Part shown: piece after piece, positions 6,548-7,247 of the stretch
How the letters are laid out: each line of letters starts with the position of its first letter
Position numbering within the stretch: position 1 is the first letter of the stretch
DNA from: an uncultured Clostridia bacterium
GTDB lineage: Bacteria > Bacillota > Clostridia > TANB77 > CAG-508
Direction: 5' to 3'
Assembly (NCBI GenBank): GCA_947623615.1
Contig: CANQHH010000063.1
Coordinates: 1 to 7,247, forward strand
Length of the DNA stretch: 7,247 nucleotides
The notes under the pieces: model-generated
Databases searched by the model: none
What the model was told of the DNA's origin: nothing
Seen by the model: only the letters and a program-made list of their open reading frames with translations
Made by a program: the position numbers and the translations under genes

Positions 6548-7211
6548 TTACAAATTGTAAAAATCATCTATTGATGTTATAGGAATAGCCCCCTGCTTTA
6601 TCAAATCATTTGTACCAAAGCTATTATTATTATATATGCTACCGAGGTACAGCATATACGTCTTTTCCTTGATCTAATGCATGCTCTACTGTAATCAATG
6701 TTCCACTTTTATTTTTAGCTTCAACTACTAATACACCATCAGACAAACCACTTATTATTCTATTTCTTGCTGGAAAATGATTTTTTTCTGGTCTTGCACC
6801 AAGGGGATATTCTGTTACAATTGCTCCTCCATATTTTATTATTTGCCAATATAATTCAAAATTTTCCTTTGGATATATTATATCTAAACCACACCCTAGT
6901 ACAGCAATGGTTTTTCCTTTCTCACGAACAACCCCTTTATGCGCATAAGTATCTATTCCTCTTGCAAATCCACTTACAACATTTATACCTTTTACAGAAA
7001 ATTGTCTAGCAAAATCAAATGATACCTTTCTTCCATAATTACTACATTGCCTACATCCAATTATCGCAACAGACTTATTATTTAATATTTGATCATTTCC
7101 CAAAACATATAAAACGTGTGGTGGCGAATATATATGTAATAGTTTTTGTGGATATTTTTTATCTCCTAACTTTATAATTTTTATATCATTTTTATTTATT
7201 TGAATATTCAT
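6548..7211 (-). CDS. dprA: DprA/Smf DNA-processing protein, short form, with a +1 frame break at 6644
   Basis: Family role: binds incoming single-stranded DNA and loads RecA in natural transformation. The start is the ATG at 7209-7211 with AGAGGA (7217-7222) 5 nt upstream; an in-frame TGA at 7245-7247 blocks extension. The Rossmann core is clear: YPQKL (20-24), VAIIGCRQCSNYG (48-60), SGFARGIDTYAH (80-91), GKTIAVLGCGLDIIYP (99-114), HFPARNRIISGLS (145-157), VVEAKNKSGTLIT (162-174). After VYAVP (Pro189, CCT at 6645-6647) the zero frame reads CGG and then TAG. Skipping base 6644 restores the family ending GSIYNNNSFGTNDLIKQGA and a natural stop at 6548-6550, giving 220 residues. There is no N-terminal SAM domain and no C-terminal winged helix, so this is shorter than the usual 280-360 residues; I recall such short forms in gut Clostridia. 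If the break is real and not bypassed, the product lacks its last 31 residues. Confidence 0.93.
6633..6658 (-). repeat. Inverted repeat presenting the dprA frameshift site in its loop
   Basis: TATATGCT and AGCATATA are perfect 8-bp arms (a ninth G-U pair is possible) around the 10-nt loop GTACCTCGGT, which contains the whole shift site. The arms are AT-rich and may be weak or chance. The rny site has no comparable hairpin, although TATGCTATA follows it directly. Confidence 0.5.
6641..6649 (-). other. Candidate +1 ribosomal frameshift site in dprA (TACCTCGGT)
   Basis: The coding strand reads GTA CCT CGG TAG. In the zero frame Arg (CGG) is followed at once by a stop. In the +1 frame the reading is CCT (C) GGT AGC, which gives the conserved DprA step from AVP to GS and stays open for 31 codons to a stop at the expected place. 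The 9-nt site differs from the rny site only at one pyrimidine (CCT versus CTT). The frame change is certain as given; frameshifting by the ribosome is inferred. Confidence 0.62.
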
Positions 7212-7216
7212 AGACT

Positions 7217-7222
7217 TCCTCT
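7217..7222 (-). promoter_or_regulatory. RBS of dprA that fixes the start at 7211
   Basis: AGAGGA lies 5 nt before ATG 7209-7211. The alternative in-frame TTG at 7230-7232 is only 2 nt after a GGGGGA and would add seven charged residues with no family support, so the ATG is preferred. Confidence 0.75.
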
Positions 7223-7247
7223 TTTCTTTCAAGTCCCCCGAATATCA

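Noticed and set aside
6767..7009. Plus-strand open frame opposite dprA
   Set aside because: Antisense of the conserved Rossmann core; no support as a gene.
7212..7232. TTG at 7230-7232 as the start of dprA
   Set aside because: Poor RBS spacing and no family support for the seven extra residues; the ATG at 7211 has a good RBS.
7233..7247. A third CGG (7238-7240) near the right edge, read as GAT ATT CGG GGG ACT TGA in one frame
   Set aside because: The upstream gene and its frame cannot be identified from so few bases; the CGG is followed by G rather than T and lacks the TACYT context, and a +1 shift there would not lead into dprA.
1..7247. CRISPR arrays, tRNA or rRNA genes, insertion sequences, attachment sites
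   Set aside because: No spaced direct repeats, cloverleaf-like segments, transposase frames or terminal inverted repeats were seen.

Overview
The window comes from a strongly AT-rich, low-GC Gram-positive-type genome, most likely an uncultured member of the Clostridia (Bacillota). The evidence is the AT-rich codon use, AGGAGG-type ribosome binding sites, TTGACA/TAAAAT promoters, RNase Y, a short clostridial-type DprA, and a DUF4912 gene coupled to a GH57 branching enzyme. The species cannot be named from the sequence alone.

Layout: (1) 1-1044, minus strand: 5' two thirds of rny (RNase Y), running off the left edge, with a one-base frame break at 483. (2) 1045-1355: divergent AT-rich intergenic region with promoters for both flanking units. 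(3) 1356-3850, plus strand: a two-gene operon, a Lys/Thr-rich-tailed DUF4912 protein and a GH57 1,4-alpha-glucan branching enzyme, overlapping by one base (TAATG). (4) 3853-3893: a strong bidirectional terminator. (5) 3896-6463, minus strand: glgP, an alpha-glucan phosphorylase of the DUF3417-containing type, with its own promoter. (6) 6548-7211, minus strand: dprA, a short DNA-processing protein, also with a one-base frame break, at 6644. The last bases at the right edge are probably the end of another minus-strand gene that cannot be read.

The middle of the window is a glycogen cassette. The GH57 enzyme builds alpha-1,6 branches, the phosphorylase releases glucose-1-phosphate from the chains, and the DUF4912 protein is an unexplained partner of the branching enzyme. 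The two ends are nucleic-acid genes: mRNA decay (rny) and uptake/processing of single-stranded DNA (dprA).

The most unusual signal is shared by the two end genes. Each is intact and family-like except for one surplus base, and in both the surplus base lies in the same 9-nt coding-strand sequence TACYTCGGT, read as CYT|CGG|T. Ignoring the first base of CGG restores the correct family sequence (RNase Y ...KEIL-GYAIQK..., DprA ...VYAVP-GSIYNN...). By eye, these two are the only in-frame CGG codons in about 2,250 codons of this window. The simplest biological reading is +1 ribosomal frameshifting at a CGG codon that is unassigned or very poorly decoded in this organism. The main competing explanation is a context-specific sequencing error.
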